DNA of 64,000 nt, from NCBI GenBank assembly GCA_027186245.1, contig CP114481.1:58040569-58104568 (forward strand), read 5' to 3'. The notes beneath the pieces were generated by a model. That model was not told the DNA's origin and ran no database searches. It was given only the letters and a program-made list of their open reading frames with translations. Both the position numbers and the translations under genes were made by a program. Below are positions 10,797 to 24,200 of this stretch, one piece after another. This DNA comes from Coriaria nepalensis (taxonomy: Eukaryota; Streptophyta; Magnoliopsida; Cucurbitales; Coriariaceae). Position 1 is the first letter of the stretch, and the number at the start of each line of letters is the position of its first letter.

Positions 10797-12475
10797 TTAA
10801 GTCCTTTCTTTAGTCGGAGTGAATGCATACTTCCACGACAGGTGCATGAGACTCTCCATTATTCTATCTCCTGCCACTTCTCCTATCGGAACAGCATCAG
10901 AAATCTCCTTCAGATCTTCGTCTGTTAGCTTAATTCTCAAGGACCCAATATTCGCGTCAAGATTCTTCGTCTTAGTTGTTCCGGGTATAGGAACCACATC
11001 ATCACCTTGACGAAGGATCCAAGAAAGTGCAAGTTGGGCTGGATTGCACCCGTGCTTTCCAGCAAGCTTTTCTATTCGAGCATAGATGCTTTTGTTCTTC
11101 TCTATGTTTTCTCCCACAAAACGGGGATGTGATTCCTTGTATTGCAATGGATTATAAGAAAACATTAGGATAACTATGGACATAGCTTTTTAAGTGATTT
11201 TAGTTTGTATAAATATAGACCAAGCTTTCATACCAGAAAACTTCGTGCTGGAATACTTTCCACAACTGCCTTGCCTCCGAAGAATCCACGACCCAAAGGG
11301 CTATACGGTACAATTCCAATTCCTAGTTCTCTGTATATTAAACATCCAAAAAAACCTAAATATAAAAATCATCGCTTTTATTCATTAATTTATGCTAGAT
11401 TTTGTATAAAGATTACCTGCAAAGAGGAACAATCTCTTCCTCAATATCTCGGGTCCATAGTGACCACTCCATCTGCAAAGCAGTAATGGGATGAACTGCA
11501 TGTGCTCTCCTTATTGTGTCGGGATTAGCTTCAGATAATCCAATATACTTAATTTTTCCCTCTTCCACCAACTTCTTAAGCTCACCCATCTGCTCCCAAA
11601 ATAAAACATGCTCAATGTCATCATATTTAATCAAACTCCTTGAGCAAGGCAACCAGATATGATTACTTACAGTGTCTTCTATAGGGATTGATGTATCAAC
11701 CCGGTGCTGATAATAGAGATCAATGTAGTCTACATCAAGCCTCTTCAAGCTAGCTTCACAGCACGAGCGCACATATTCTGGCTTACCATTAATAACCACA
11801 TCCCCTCCGATTTCAATTTTAACTACACCAAATTTAGTAGCTAACTGAATCTTCTCTCTAGGCAACTGCTTCAACGCCTGAGAAAATAGGAAAATGTTTA
11901 TAAACAACCGTGTCCTATCAACAATATATAGAATCAACAACTCGGATTTCTGGGAGTTTTTCTTTTACCTTTCCTATCAAAATCTCATTAGCATTGTTCC
12001 CGTAAACATTTGCCGTATCGAAGAAAGTGATTCCATTTTCAAATGCATGCTTGATGATTGCTATTCCGACCTCATCAGGAACGGGTGCATTGTAGGCTCC
12101 ACTAAGCCCCATGCATCCAAACCCTAACTTCGAAACCTGTTATCACAACATATCTTGATGAGCTAAACCTGCCCAACTCTTCTTTTTCCGTTTCATTTAT
12201 AGTTTGTTGTCATGGTGACTCAAGGCACTTTCTTATTACAAAAATCTTGGAACAGACTGAATTTCATGGATTTTGAACTGGGTTTTTACACAAAACACAT
12301 GAGTTTTCAACTCTAAAAATACTTCCATTTGAATATTATAATCTTCCACATATTACTTGCAGAAGGGGGTTCAGATAGATGAAAGCTGTCAAGTTGAAAT
12401 TTAAGTGGGAATTACCACAAATCCTTGAGTTCCTAGCTTCACTCTTGGCATCTGAAAAATCTGCCTCTCAGCCAT
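10797..12475 (-). CDS. aldo-keto reductase (plant AKR, ATB2/IN2-2-like)
   Basis: Six exons on the minus strand: 12475-12416, 12136-11969, 11877-11671, 11589-11417, 11330-11234, 11135-10797; 347 aa, normal for the family. ATG at 12475. The opening KLGTQGF...[12 protein letters not shown] is typical of this plant group. The catalytic tetrad is visible: Asp60 and Tyr65 in FFDTANVYG, Lys91 in LATKFG and His134 in YYQHRVD. The NADP-binding tail has [20 protein letters not shown]. Family role: cytosolic NADPH-dependent reduction of aldehydes and ketones; substrate unknown (relatives are annotated auxin-induced or perakine reductase-like). No lesions seen. Confidence 0.93.
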
Positions 12476-13313
12476 TGTTGTTGTTGTTCTTCTTCTTGTT
12501 CCTCCTGCTGTCCTTTGATTTTCTTGATTGGACAATAAGCAGAAGATACAATAAACCCAGAATTTTTTTTGTGAACCAGCAAGAGATGAATCGTCTATTT
12601 AAAGATACCGTAGTGACCGTCAGGGGAAAAAGTTAAAAGGCATAAAAAAGAGAGTAGGAGGAAGCAAACCTCGATTTTCTTTGTTGCTGCTGCTTTTTGC
12701 GGTAGTCAACACTGTCGCAGTTCAAATTTCGTCACTGCTTACCTTCATTTTCCCTATAAGTGGTCACTGATTATCTCAAGACATTGCGACGTGTCGGGAG
12801 ATTTTCCCAACGTGTCGTTTCCGTGTATAGCAAACACAGAAGTTTGTAGTTTGAACGCCCGACTGCGCCAATCAGCAGCAGTTTTGCTTCCACCACATTT
12901 TCAACGTGTTAAAATAAAAATAAAAATAAAAATTATTATTTTTTATTTAATTATTTTGAAATAAGAATGATAATATTAAACAAAAATAAAAATAAAAATA
13001 GTTAAAAATATAATATTTTAATGTTTAAAAAGTTGTAAAAATTATTTTAATATCTAATTTAAAATATATATAAAATATTACATATAAATAAATAATTAAA
13101 ATAATTTTCACTCTAAAAATATATATTTTAATGAAAATAAAAAATATTCTTTTATTTCAGTAAAAATCAATCAGCACTTTATTATTTTTTAAACTAAAAA
13201 GTTCTATGTCTAGAAAAATATCGAACTCAATGTAAAAAGAGGAAGAAGCTATACAAAATGATCATCCTATAATATTAAAAAAATAATAGCACTATAATCA
13301 CTTCAGCACATCA
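12476..13313. other. AT-rich intergenic region
   Basis: Upstream DNA of the aldo-keto reductase, followed by very AT-rich DNA (about 12910-13200) with AAAAT repeats. No coding evidence. Confidence 0.5.
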
Positions 13314-13384
13314 GCACCAGTGGTCTAGTGGTAGAATAGTACCCTGCCACGGTACAGACCCGGGTTCGATTCCCGGCTGGTGCA
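13314..13384 (+). tRNA. tRNA-Gly (anticodon GCC)
   Basis: A 71-nt cloverleaf. The 7-bp acceptor stem GCACCAG/CTGGTGC is perfect, followed by discriminator A. The D-loop region is TGGTCTAGTGGTAGAA (A box). The anticodon loop CTGCCAC carries GCC. The T arm is CCGGGTTCGATTCCCGG (B box). A TTTT Pol III terminator follows at 13385-13388. No intron. It matches nuclear plant tRNA-Gly in length and sequence pattern. Confidence 0.97.
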
Positions 13385-13903
13385 TTTTACTTTTTATTCA
13401 TTTTCCTATTTTGAAATGGGTCCAGGAGGTGCACGGGTTGTACTGATGACCCACAGCAGTGGTCCCGTGGACTTACTCGGTCAGTCACAAAAGACTTTTG
13501 CAGCGGGGGGTTCAGATTCCCTCCGGAGAGAAGGCACCCAGAGGTGTTGAGACTAATGTAATTGTTTTCCCCTTAGCTTTGACATCAAATATCGATCTGC
13601 TTAGAATCTTATTCGTTATTGATTCAGAGCTGAACATTTAGTCCTGTTAATTTAGATATATAAAACCAACGTTTGATTTCGAAACTTCTGTTTCTGCGAA
13701 TTATATCTTCTTTTTAAGTATTGTTTGTGCGTACGATGCTCCAGTTTTCACCCATTACTTGAACTGAACTGAGCACGAAACCCAGTTTTCATCAGGGTTG
13801 TTTTTTTGTCAATCATGTATACATTCTTACGTGTAATCATTACTACTTCGTATGAATGTTAAGAGTACATATAGTTTCATTGTTAATTAATTTAATTAAT
13901 TAC
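13385..13903. other. intergenic region
   Basis: Between the tRNA and the trihelix remnant. I looked here for the large second exon expected of a GTL2-type gene on the minus strand and found nothing recognisable. Confidence 0.5.
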
Positions 13904-14276
13904 CTGAAGACATGTTCCCAAGTGAAATCTGGAAACCAGTTGTCCATTCCAGATCTAATTCTCAACAATGCAAGCACTTCATCATTAGACCATTGATATT
14001 GATGGTGATGATGGACATGATGATCTTCTTGCATCGATCTCTGTCTTTCAGTCTGCAAATTATCAGTGCAGACCAAGCTGTCTTGTTCATTTTTATGCTT
14101 GAAATTGAAACAATAATCATCTCGAACAAAAGGGTTGTTTACATGATGAGAATCAAAGCTGGGAGAGGGAAAGAGAGTGGAAGCTGATGAAGTACTGTAG
14201 CAGTAGTACTACTACAGCTTCTTGATGTTATGAACTGCTGCAACTCATCATGATCCCAAAATCCTTCATACATCAT
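13904..14276 (-). pseudogene. trihelix (GTL2-type) first-exon remnant
   Basis: The minus strand from ATG 14276 opens MMYEGFWDHDELQQFITSRS, like the GTL2 N-terminus. After about 38 codons the frame breaks near 14165-14175. The next frame carries SFDSHHVNNPFV, a His-rich stretch, then the first trihelix segment WSNDEVLALLRIRSGMDNWF, PDFTWEHV. It ends at an AG|GTAATT donor at 13904. In family members this is the N-terminal GT domain that continues in a large second exon. That exon is absent before the tRNA gene 0.5 kb away. This is a truncated, frameshifted copy. Identity as trihelix is strong; assignment to GTL2 is from memory. Confidence 0.72.
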
Positions 14277-15162
14277 ATGGGTCTCTGTTTTTTCCTTTTT
14301 CCTCTTTCGTTTGATGTTTTTGTCTCTCCTCTTCTTCCTCTTCACCGTAAACTAGCAAAATGCTGCAGATTAACAAGAACACAAAAACCACAAAGTCTCT
14401 CTCTATCTCTCTCTGTCTGACTTTTGTCCCATCATATATATACGCTAATACTATCAGCTAATTACATAATCAAAGTGTTGAAACTTGAAACGTTTCTTAA
14501 TCACAAAATTAGAGGAGTCAGAATGAGTGGGGTGCATTTAGAATCATATGCGCAATATATGTATAATATATATAGATCGAGAGCACGCAGTACATAATGA
14601 GAGAAACTCCCGTCTTTTACCTTGAAGGTCCCGTTTAGTTATAAAACCATTAAATATGTGGATTCCGAATACTACACTTACAAATAAGTTCTAAACATTC
14701 TATTAATTTTAAACTAAATTGGATCCTCGTATTGAGTTTCAACGAGGAGAGTTCTCTCCCTGATCAGCGATCACGAATCATGATGGTGAAGATTAACGGC
14801 AACCGAGTGCCACGATACGTGAATCTGAGCAGAGATCATAGTGGGGACCAATTATTGATTCTGGGACCAATATTGTTCCCATGCATGCATGCATATATAC
14901 TCTAACTATTTTAACATCCTCGTGATCTAGGCGTAAAATATAAGTGTAGAATTTACACATCTTTTCCGAAAAGAATACTTGCATAATTTCCTTATATACA
15001 TTCAAGTAATGAAAAGAATAATCTCCCGCCAACAAAATGAATGAATAGAATTCAATCCTACCCTGAAGAAATCATACTGTTAACAGATTTATATGTAATC
15101 ATGCTACAGATCTTTACTACATGTATGTAAACAAATGAATATGTATATATATGGCAGGTTTT
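14277..15162. other. intergenic region
   Basis: Low-complexity CT/AT sequence near 14290-14420, which looks like the leader region of the trihelix remnant, then the 3' flank of the NDL gene. No coding feature. Confidence 0.45.
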
Positions 15163-17300
15163 TCAAGTATAGGCCCGAGTTTTGATCGGTTTGAGCTTGA
15201 TTCCGAGACTGGCCGGGGAGAGGAGTTCTGGTGCTATGCAACAATGGGTGGAGGGGTTGATCTGGTTTGACAATTTAGCTGAGGAGGTAGTAGTAGAATC
15301 ATGAGATTGTCTGTAGTAACCTATACCCATTAGAAAGAAATCAATCGGAACCAGCATTGCATATGGATGCTCCTCTGTTACAAGGGATCCACATCCCTGA
15401 ACCTGTCAAAATCAAACAGCAAACATCAATTGTTTTCTTATCCTTATTGTTTTAATCAGTTGATTAGGTTCTCTTATACCTCAACAAGAGCACACCGTCT
15501 CCTTTCAATTCCGGAACTCATGCATAAAGATTCGGCCCGAAACGGACTGCTTTCACCCACAAATATAAGTGTCTTGCACTGCAGTTTCTTCAAGCCATCA
15601 GTTAGATCATGCCTCCTGCACATAGTCTCTCTACTTATTGTGCACCGTGTTAATCAAATAGAAATGATTAGATCAAATGGAATGGAGATTTTCTTACTCA
15701 TTGATTGCTTGAAGGAGGCGCATGACATTCAAGCTTTGCCTTTCATCCAATAACTGTCAATTTACTAACACCAAAAAAATGAGCACTCTATATATAAATT
15801 TTCTCCTTCTTACTGTCATGAAAAAATTATCAAGGCTTACCCTCCGACAAGCTTGTATTGTGTCAGATTCGGTCCCTTGCATATTAGACCGGAGCTCCTA
15901 CAATTAGAGAGAACCACAAAATCAGAACATGTTCCAACTAGCTCATAAAAATGATCCCCCCCCCCCCCCCCCAAAAAAAAAAAGAGTTTAGACCAACTAA
16001 TTTGGTGTAATTACCTTGCTAAAGTAACGCTTGAGGAGGCATTCCTTTAAGACTCCACACATGCCGTAAAAGTATAACAAGTTCATTAATACCTGAAACA
16101 GTAAGTGTTCCACAGAATTTAAGCGCAATTATAACAGAGCAAACAGAAAAATGAAGCATTCTTTATGTATAGACCATAGAGGTGAAGTAGAACCTTGTTA
16201 AAAAGCCACTCAGTCCATGAAGGTGCTTTGCATATCGGAGAAACTAGAATCAAACCGAGCACCCGTTCTTTGTGTTTCATCTGCAACATGGGAAAGAAGC
16301 AAATTAAACGATGATGTTAGAGAAAAATATCCATTTAGTAAATTAACATATAAAAAAATAAAAATCAAACGTACTGCAAAGAGTGTAAGAATGTAAGCAC
16401 CAGCTGTTACACCCAAGCATACGACCTGTTTCAGCCTAATCCAGAAAAATATAGATTCAGTCTAACAGTCTTTATTAAAAATGCGAGTTACGGTCACAAG
16501 CATCATCAAATTCAAAATCCCCCCCCCCCCCCTTATTTTCTTAGTTCATAAGTTCATACCCGAAAAATTCAAGCACTTCTGCAACCTGATCAGCAAGGTC
16601 ATCCACACCGAGCAAGGGCGCATCCGAAGAGATAACATCTGCTCCCAACTAAAATAGCTCATAACCAAATTGGATATAAATAAAAGTTAAGTTGGAACTT
16701 TAAAAATAATAATAATAAAATCAGAAAGTATAATGATCTAGTTTAGTCAAGCAAAGGAAATAATAACTGACCTCATGCCCAGGTGCATCAATGTGGTAAA
16801 TGCAGAAGTTATGAAGCAGCAATGAAGCAGCATCCGGACAGAAAAACAGCCCATGAAAACAAGACATGACTGTAAACAAGAACCGAAATATAAGAAACAC
16901 CCAAAAATTTTTTTTTTTAAGCAACCCATTCACTTATCATTACATAACTATTACCTTTAAGATAAGTGCATATTTAAAAAAGAAATTTGAAACAAGGAAA
17001 AAGATTGAAAAGGAAAAGACATTACAGTTGAGAGCAACATCAGGGTATGTTATTAGAGCAGGCTTATCTTTATCCCCACAAACAAAAACAGAAATGTGGC
17101 CCTTGCTAGTTTTCACCAAACACTCCTGCAAGTTAAGATTTAGAGAAACCCATATAGATTAATTACATAACAAAGATAGCATTATGCTCAAAAAGAACTT
17201 TTTTTAGTGGTTTCCTTTGTGGGTATTGAAGGTAGCTTACCTTTCCTTCTAGAGGGGCCATGTCGATATCAATGGAAACTGAGTCACTTGACTCACCCAT
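15163..17300 (-). CDS. NDL: NDRG family protein NDL (N-MYC downregulated-like)
   Basis: Eleven exons on the minus strand: 17300-17241, 17125-17026, 16869-16772, 16648-16560, 16435-16375, 16280-16194, 16092-16015, 15897-15841, 15753-15698, 15615-15480, 15402-15163; 353 aa, in frame throughout. The alpha/beta-hydrolase-like NDR core shows [34 protein letters not shown], the nucleophile-elbow-like [13 protein letters not shown] and [16 protein letters not shown]. The C-terminus [17 protein letters not shown] and LKLKPIKTR tail is typical of plant NDL proteins. In Arabidopsis, NDL proteins bind the G-protein beta-gamma dimer and affect auxin transport; no hydrolase activity is established. No lesions found. 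Confidence 0.93.
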
Positions 17301-18279
17301 TTACAGAGAATCCAACTCAGTAAGTAAAATGCTCTTCCCTCAAGCTCTTCTTCTTCACTATGATGTTGGTTTGTAATGGCAAATCAGAAGGAGAAGCACG
17401 GAAATACGCTCAAAATGTTAATATGAATTAGAGCAGGGTGTTTTACCTTGTTCGGACAGAGGTGTGGAAAAGACGAGTATGCCATTTAGTCAATCATTTT
17501 GACTGTTTGTATTGGGAAGTGTAGTCTTCCGTAGAGGACCGTTAAAGATGGGTAAGACGGTAAGTTTGATTAGATTTCCGTTCTTGCCCAGGAAGGACAA
17601 CTTAGTACAGCTACCTTACGAGGCGGTGGACCTAGTGGTTGTATTGCTTCATGAAATGCGAAGTGCACGTGTGAGGTAATTAAATTATGTACTGGAGGGT
17701 GTTTATGTCATTAAGCGTTGAGCATAATACAGCTGTATGCCACCTGGAATGCTATTTCCTACAAAACCAATCTGTCATTACTTTCTGCCAGCTCATCATC
17801 AGCTGTGTTTCATAAATCACACACCTTTCTCTTTTTTTTTTTTTTTTTGAAGGAAAAATAAATAAATAAACAAATTCATTAATTATGCGAGTACTCGACC
17901 CACACTCATTTGCTACGATGATCACGGACAGTTTGCTTCCTACATAGAATCTACCAACAACTACATGACGATAATGTAACAAGGCCTATAGACCCATACG
18001 ACGTGTCGTCTATTAGTTTGAAATCCACCAATGATATGTTAATTGTTTCTCTTCTGCATCGGACCAATACTATGAAGATTGAATGAGTACATAAAATGAA
18101 TAAAAAATCTAAATGAAAACAAAAAAAAAGGGTGATGAAGAGATGGCTCTTTGATTGATCAATGTAATTTACACAAACAGCAACTTGTTGTTAAAAAAAT
18201 AAACATGAAAGCTCACATGACTGATCAGCGGAATCTCTCAAAAAAACAAAAAACAAAAATTTCAATTCATTTAATTTGT
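17301..18279. other. intergenic region, NDL upstream
   Basis: Promoter side of NDL and the 3' flank of the DUF868 gene. CACGTGTGAG at about 17667 contains a G-box core. No coding evidence. Confidence 0.45.
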
Positions 18280-19179
18280 TCATTCATTCTTCCAAGCATG
18301 TAAAGTAAGTGAGAAACCGAGTCCCTGCGATCTAGAATCTGAAAACCTCTGCGAGAAAGACCACGACAATGTACTGCTTAGATCATACGAGTCCCAACAA
18401 TCCGGAACCTTCTCCCCAAACAAACATGTCTTGAACATAAACACGGCATTGCCAAAACACGAACCGGTAAGCCAATTATGAACATCCCAGAAAACTTCCA
18501 CAGCAAGACCATCTACTAAAACGGTCTGATTTCCCCGAAAATTCCAATGCAGCCGCTTTACCTTCAACATGGTTTTACTATCGATCCGAATCACGAGCCA
18601 CGGCTCACTGACCCCAACTGTGTCACATTCAATTACAAGATCATGGGTCCGGGCCGTATCATAGAATCGAGCCTTAGTGCTAAACACTTTCTTGCCAAAG
18701 ATGTGCTCCCTCTTGGCAAGTAAAGCAAAATTGGGTGACATAGGAGTAATATTAGTCTTTTTGAATGCTTCTTTTCTTAAATTTCCAAGAAAAAGAACCA
18801 TCTTCCGATCTGCGACGATTCCAACATAAAATCCTTCTAATGGTTCCGGGCTAGTTCCGAATTTGGCAGAAGAAATGTCCCAGAATATATCGATTTTACA
18901 CGATATTGAGTCTAGAGTTTTAGACCCTTTTCTTTTGGAGAATAGCCATGGTTTGATATCTACCTTGCAGAGACAATGATTTGAGGAATCATCAACGCTA
19001 ACACTAAACCCTTGGCCCATCAAATTCTTACTCCAAGTGAGTGTGATCAGGCAAGTCCGGCCTCGAACCCAGCATTGGTAGATGCTAGTAACTAAACTCT
19101 GGGCTGTTTTAATTGTGCTTGACGATGAATCAGCAATTTGTACCCCGTTTTCACCAAAACAAGATGGGAAATCTCTCAT
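18280..19179 (-). CDS. DUF868 family protein
   Basis: Single exon, 299 aa, ATG at 19179. The whole length matches the plant-specific DUF868 family: an N-terminal MRDFPSCFGENGVQIADSSS-type opening, TAQSLVTSIYQCWVRGRTCLITLTWSKNLMGQG, and KPWLFSKRKGSK. Later come FWDISSAKFG, PEPLEGFYVGIVADRKMVLFLG, ECDTVGVSEPWLVIRID, VEVFWDVHNWL and a C-terminal LGFSLTLHAWKNE. No enzymatic motif, signal peptide or membrane span is seen. Function is unknown. Intact. Confidence 0.9.
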   Translation of the reverse strand: MRDFPSCFGENGVQIADSSSSTIKTAQSLVTSIYQCWVRGRTCLITLTWSKNLMGQGFSVSVDDSSNHCLCKVDIKPWLFSKRKGSKTLDSISCKIDIFWDISSAKFGTSPEPLEGFYVGIVADRKMVLFLGNLRKEAFKKTNITPMSPNFALLAKREHIFGKKVFSTKARFYDTARTHDLVIECDTVGVSEPWLVIRIDSKTMLKVKRLHWNFRGNQTVLVDGLAVEVFWDVHNWLTGSCFGNAVFMFKTCLFGEKVPDCWDSYDLSSTLSWSFSQRFSDSRSQGLGFSLTLHAWKNE

Positions 19180-21227
19180 TTTTCACTCAACGATGAAGAA
19201 GCACTTAGAATTGATTGTAGATCGCTTAGCCAAAAGGGATGTATGATGATGTAGGAGTAGTGAAAATCTTTTGATGTCTAATCTAAACAAGTATAAGAAA
19301 TCTGCCAGGTACTAAAACTAAAAAGACAGGATTTTGAGAGATGTAGGTAGGAGAATATAACTAGAGCAGAGAAGCTGACAAAAAGTAGACTGTTTTTTCA
19401 GTACTGTCAATGCCGGCCTCACCTAAAACACCATCCCAGAAAAAAAAAAAAAAAAAAAAAAAACCCCACAGAAAAGAAGAAAAGAAAAAAAGATGGAGAA
19501 GAACAAAAATACCTCTAGATAGTGACAAGATGACTAGTCCAAATGCAGATGTTGGGTGGAAAAAATGAATAAGAAAACACTATATGAATCGCGACTGGGC
19601 ATTGCTGGAAAAAAAAGGCTTGTTTGAAGACTACTCTTCCCTAGAAAAGGAGAAACGAATCCCTCTTCCTCTCACTCTCTCCCTCTCTCCCTCTTACTGA
19701 CTTTCTCTTTTAAGCTGACAGACCCACTGTCTTTTTCTTCCTTTTTCTTTTTCCTAAAACACTAACTAAACAAGATAAAGAAACAATCAAAGAATTCATA
19801 TTTTCATCCATTAATTTTAATTTGATTTATTTTAGACGAACATTAAAGGGAGTAACTAGCAACGAACCAAATCTCCCAATTAGGTTTACTATATGAACAT
19901 GATACTTGAGGAAAACGCTACGAGGGTCAAATTTTGTTCAGTAAGAGTTGAATTGAGATTTTTAAAATATTATATTTTCCATTTTTTTATGCAAAAATAT
20001 ATTTATTTTTTTGGATAAATTATGATTTTTTTTAATAATAATTTTAATAATAAGAATATACCGTCCAATTTTTATTTAGAAAAATTAGTGGATTAATTAT
20101 AATTTATAAAAAAAATTGATATTAATTATGGTTTTCTCAAATAAAATAAAAGCCTCCTTCTAATTATTATTATTATTTTTAAATTAAAGAATATATTCTT
20201 ATTATCAAAATTATATTTGAGAAATATAAATCTTAACTTACCCTTTTTAATATATATATATATATATATTATAATTATTCTTATATTAAATGTTTTTGTT
20301 TGGCGTGTAATCGAAGGCGGAGCATGAAATCAGACAGTTCCATAGAAAAGTGGGCCGTGGGCCCTCTAGCTGGCCCAAGTTGTTGCACGCACGATGTCAC
20401 CTCCTAATTGGCCAATATAAATCATTGTTTTCGTTTCATGCCATGCAATGATTTATTTGTTTTTCTTCCTTTTTTTTTTCTATCTCTTTCCTTCCTATCT
20501 TTCGTGATAACATACATACATACATACATACATACATACATACATTCTTATGGTCTCGGTTTCAACTCATAAATCATACAACATAAAAGAACAAATTTTG
20601 CAGGTTCGAGGCTACACGAAGAAGAATCTTTCTACTTTAAGTCGTCTTTTAGAGGGGGAACAAGAAGTGGACTTCACGTGCTCTGTTCTTTGTCCGTGGT
20701 AAGTAATTAATTACTACGCATCACGGGCTCTCTCAAGAAGCCCGTCTACCCTTTTCTGGTCTACAAGCAGCAGACTATAATTTTCTGGGCCGAAAGCCTT
20801 TTTGGGTGTACACCTGGACCTGGGCTTTCTGTATCAAAAAGTTAAATTACCAAATTAGCCCCTACATGCTTTGTGCTGGCGGCGCATTATCGTACCACCA
20901 ACTTTCTTTGTGCACTACCTCTGTTTTTTTCTTTCTTTTTTTCCCCAACACAAAACAACCGCATTACCTTCCAAAAACAACACTTTGCTACTACTTGGAC
21001 TGCCTCAAAACCATCTATCTAACTACAAGACAGATTTCTCACCTCAAGCATCTCCTCGTTTCCAGATTCCCCTCCTTCTTAATTCTTATGATAAAATCGG
21101 CATTTTGTTCCGTTAGGATTGGATGATGTTAGAATTGGATGTTTATTAAACCAAAAATTGAAGTACCCAGAAGAAGCTCACTTTGTCTGTTCATTCTTTT
21201 TTTCTGCTCTTTTAGTTCCCAGAAATC
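19180..21227. other. intergenic region, DUF868 / ZDS divergent promoters
   Basis: A 2-kb divergent upstream region. It holds a poly-A run at about 19440-19463, AT-rich DNA at 19920-20290 and a (CATA)n microsatellite at 20511-20544. Two overlapping short frames at 20806-21126 lie in the probable ZDS leader and have no family similarity. Confidence 0.5.
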
Positions 21228-24200
21228 ATGGCTTCTGGGGTTCTTTTCCCTGCGGCTTCAGTCACGGGGAATCAGAGCCAGCTAACTGCTTTTGGACCTT
21301 CCTCTCACTGCGCCGCGGCTCGCTCAAAGGCCCAGCGGTTCTGGGTTCGCTCATCTTTGGATACAAGTGTTTCTGATATGAGTGTTAATGGTAGGTAATT
21401 TCTTTTTTGCTTTCTGGGTTTATTAAGGGTTTTATATTTTAGCTCACTGATACTATGAGATAAGAGTGATTGAGGAAATTGATGCTGAATGCTATGACTT
21501 TTTAAGTTGTTGTCTTACGAATTTAGAGCTGCTTATTTTGGAACATAAGTTGATGATTCTTCTGCTTTCTATTTCTAAATGAATCCCCCTGACTTAGCTT
21601 TTAATTTTCCATGGAAATAAAGGCAGCACTTTCAGTTAGTATAAATTAGAGGTCTTAAGATATGCAATCTCTTCTATGACAAGAAGCTATAAGTAATGTG
21701 CTTGACTTGAAAGATAACAATTAATTATTTTTTTAGCTCTTACCTTTTGAGATTTTCTCGATTGATTTACTGAATTACTTTTTGCATGACAGCTCCTAAA
21801 GGGTTGTTTCCCCCTGAGCCCGAACACTATAGGGGCCCGAAATTGAAGGTGGCCATCATTGGAGCTGGTCTTGCCGGAATGTCAACTGCTGTTGAACTTT
21901 TGGACCAAGGCCATGAGGTTCAGTTCTACTTGACCATCTCAAATAGCCTATTACTTGCTAGTTTCTCTTGCAGTGAAGTTAATTGCAAGCATGCTTTGCT
22001 TAATTTAGGTGGATATATATGAATCCAGACCCTTCATTGGTGGTAAAGTGGGCTCCTTTGTTGATAGACGTGGAAATCATATCGAAATGGGACTCCATGT
22101 CTTCTTTGGTTGCTACAACAATCTCTTTCGCTTGATGAAAAAGGTTAGTTCTTAAAAGGACTCTTAACTTTAATATATTGTCTTGCATTACAGAAGGAAT
22201 AATAATAATAAATATGTGATTCTATTATTCGTGGGCCAATCCAGAAATGGGCCCCTACTCATTAATATTCTCTGATTGTTTGTGAAAAAACATCTTAACA
22301 CTAGGTGGGTGCTGATGAGAATCTACTTTTGAAGGATCATACTCATACTTTCGTAAACAAAGGAGGTGAAATTGGTGGTAAGTTCAATTTTTAGTACCAG
22401 ATGAAGTTTTCTTCTTTGTAATTTACTAGCCGAATTTCTACTCCTATTTTGTTTTTCTGACCTCCACTTATTCATGAGAAAACTAATACTGTAACTGTAT
22501 AATATTGTTGATGGGCTTATTATATGTTCCAGAACTTGATTTTCGGTTTCCGGTCGGAGCACCATTACATGGAATAAATGCATTCTTGACAACAAATCAG
22601 CTTAAGGTAATTTCTGTAACTGCCATTGTCAACTACCTTACCAACTCTGTCATATTATAGAATCTTCATCACTCACTTTAGCTTGATTTGAATTTTTTTG
22701 GTCCTCTCTTATTGTATAGATGCCTTATGTTTTTTGAGACATTGAAACTCTTAACATATCATTATCGAATAATTCTGAAGTGCAGACATATGACAAAGCA
22801 AGAAATGCTTTGGCTCTTGCCCTAAGTCCGGTTGTGAGAGCTCTTGTCGACCCAGATGGAGCAATGAATGATATTCGGAATTTGGATAGTGTAAGCATGT
22901 ATATCATTACCTTATCATTCATTTTTTTATTCAATGATCGCATTCTGACTTAAAAAATATTGTAAATATCATATTGGTCCAATCATTATAATACTATGTA
23001 CAGATAAGCTTCTCGGATTGGTTCTTGTCGAAAGGTGGGACGCGTACAAGTATTCAGAAAATGTGGGACCCAGTTGCCTATGCTCTTGGATTTATCGATT
23101 GTGACAATATAAGCGCTCGTTGTATGCTTACTATATTTTCCTTGTTTGCTACTAAGACCGAGGCTTCCCTTCTACGCATGCTCAAAGGTCCTCCTGATGT
23201 TTACTTGAGCGGGCCCATCAGAAAGTACATCACAGACAAAGGGGGCAGGTATAATTGTGAAATGTACAATTTCTACATGGTGACGACTGATAATGGGTCT
23301 TTTTTTGTTTTCATTTAAATTGAAAATTCCATTCCTTGCTAGATCAGGTTCCATTTAAGGTGGGGATGCAGAGAGATACTTTATGACAAATCGGCAGATG
23401 GAAATGTTTATGTGACAGGAATTGCAATATCTAAGGTGAATGAGTTGCTTCTCAAAGTGTATGACGTCTTGTTAATGCATTAGTAATTTCTAACAGCATC
23501 TTCCTTATCTTATTTCAGGCAACTAGTAAAAAAATGGTAAAAGCCGATGCATATGTGGCAGGTTTGCGATTTATACTTACCTCTTCTCTGTTTTCCATTT
23601 TCATGGTTCTTCTGGGTATTAATTTCTAATGTCTTTGATTTTATAGCATGCGATATCCCTGGAATCAAAAGATTACTTCCTTCACAGTGGAAAGAATGGG
23701 AATTTTTCGATAATATCTATAAACTTGTTGGAGTTCCAGTTGTCACAGTGCAACTTAGATACAACGGTTGGGTCACTGAATTGCGAGATCTAGAATGTTC
23801 TAGGTGATTTCTCTAATCAATACTGAAAAGTCAGGTTTCTTGTTTCAAAAAATAAACAGAAAAAGATGTAGTTTATTTTTTGACGGATTCTTCTTAACTG
23901 TGACTTGATATAGGCAGTTGATGCGAGCTGTGGGAATGGATAACCTTCTATATACTCCAGATGCAGATTTCTCATGCTTTGCAGATTTAGCTCTTACTTC
24001 GCCAGAAGATTACTACATTGAGGGACAAGGGTCTTTGCTCCAGTAAGAAACATAAACAATTACACATTCTTTGGTATCTAATAACTTCATTAATTGGCTA
24101 TTTCTTGGATTGCAAGTCTTCCAAATTATAAAATGCTGGTCAGAACTATCTTCTGCAGTAAAGTCCCTAACCTCTAAAGTGCATTAAATTTTTTGGTTTA

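Noticed and set aside
13441..13560. GGGGTTCAGATTCCC near the tRNA gene, resembling a T-arm
   Set aside because: No matching acceptor, D-arm or anticodon stem could be built, so it is not a second tRNA.
20806..21126. Two overlapping open frames of 81-106 codons before ZDS
   Set aside because: They overlap in different frames, lie in the likely ZDS leader, and have no domain or codon pattern typical of a gene.
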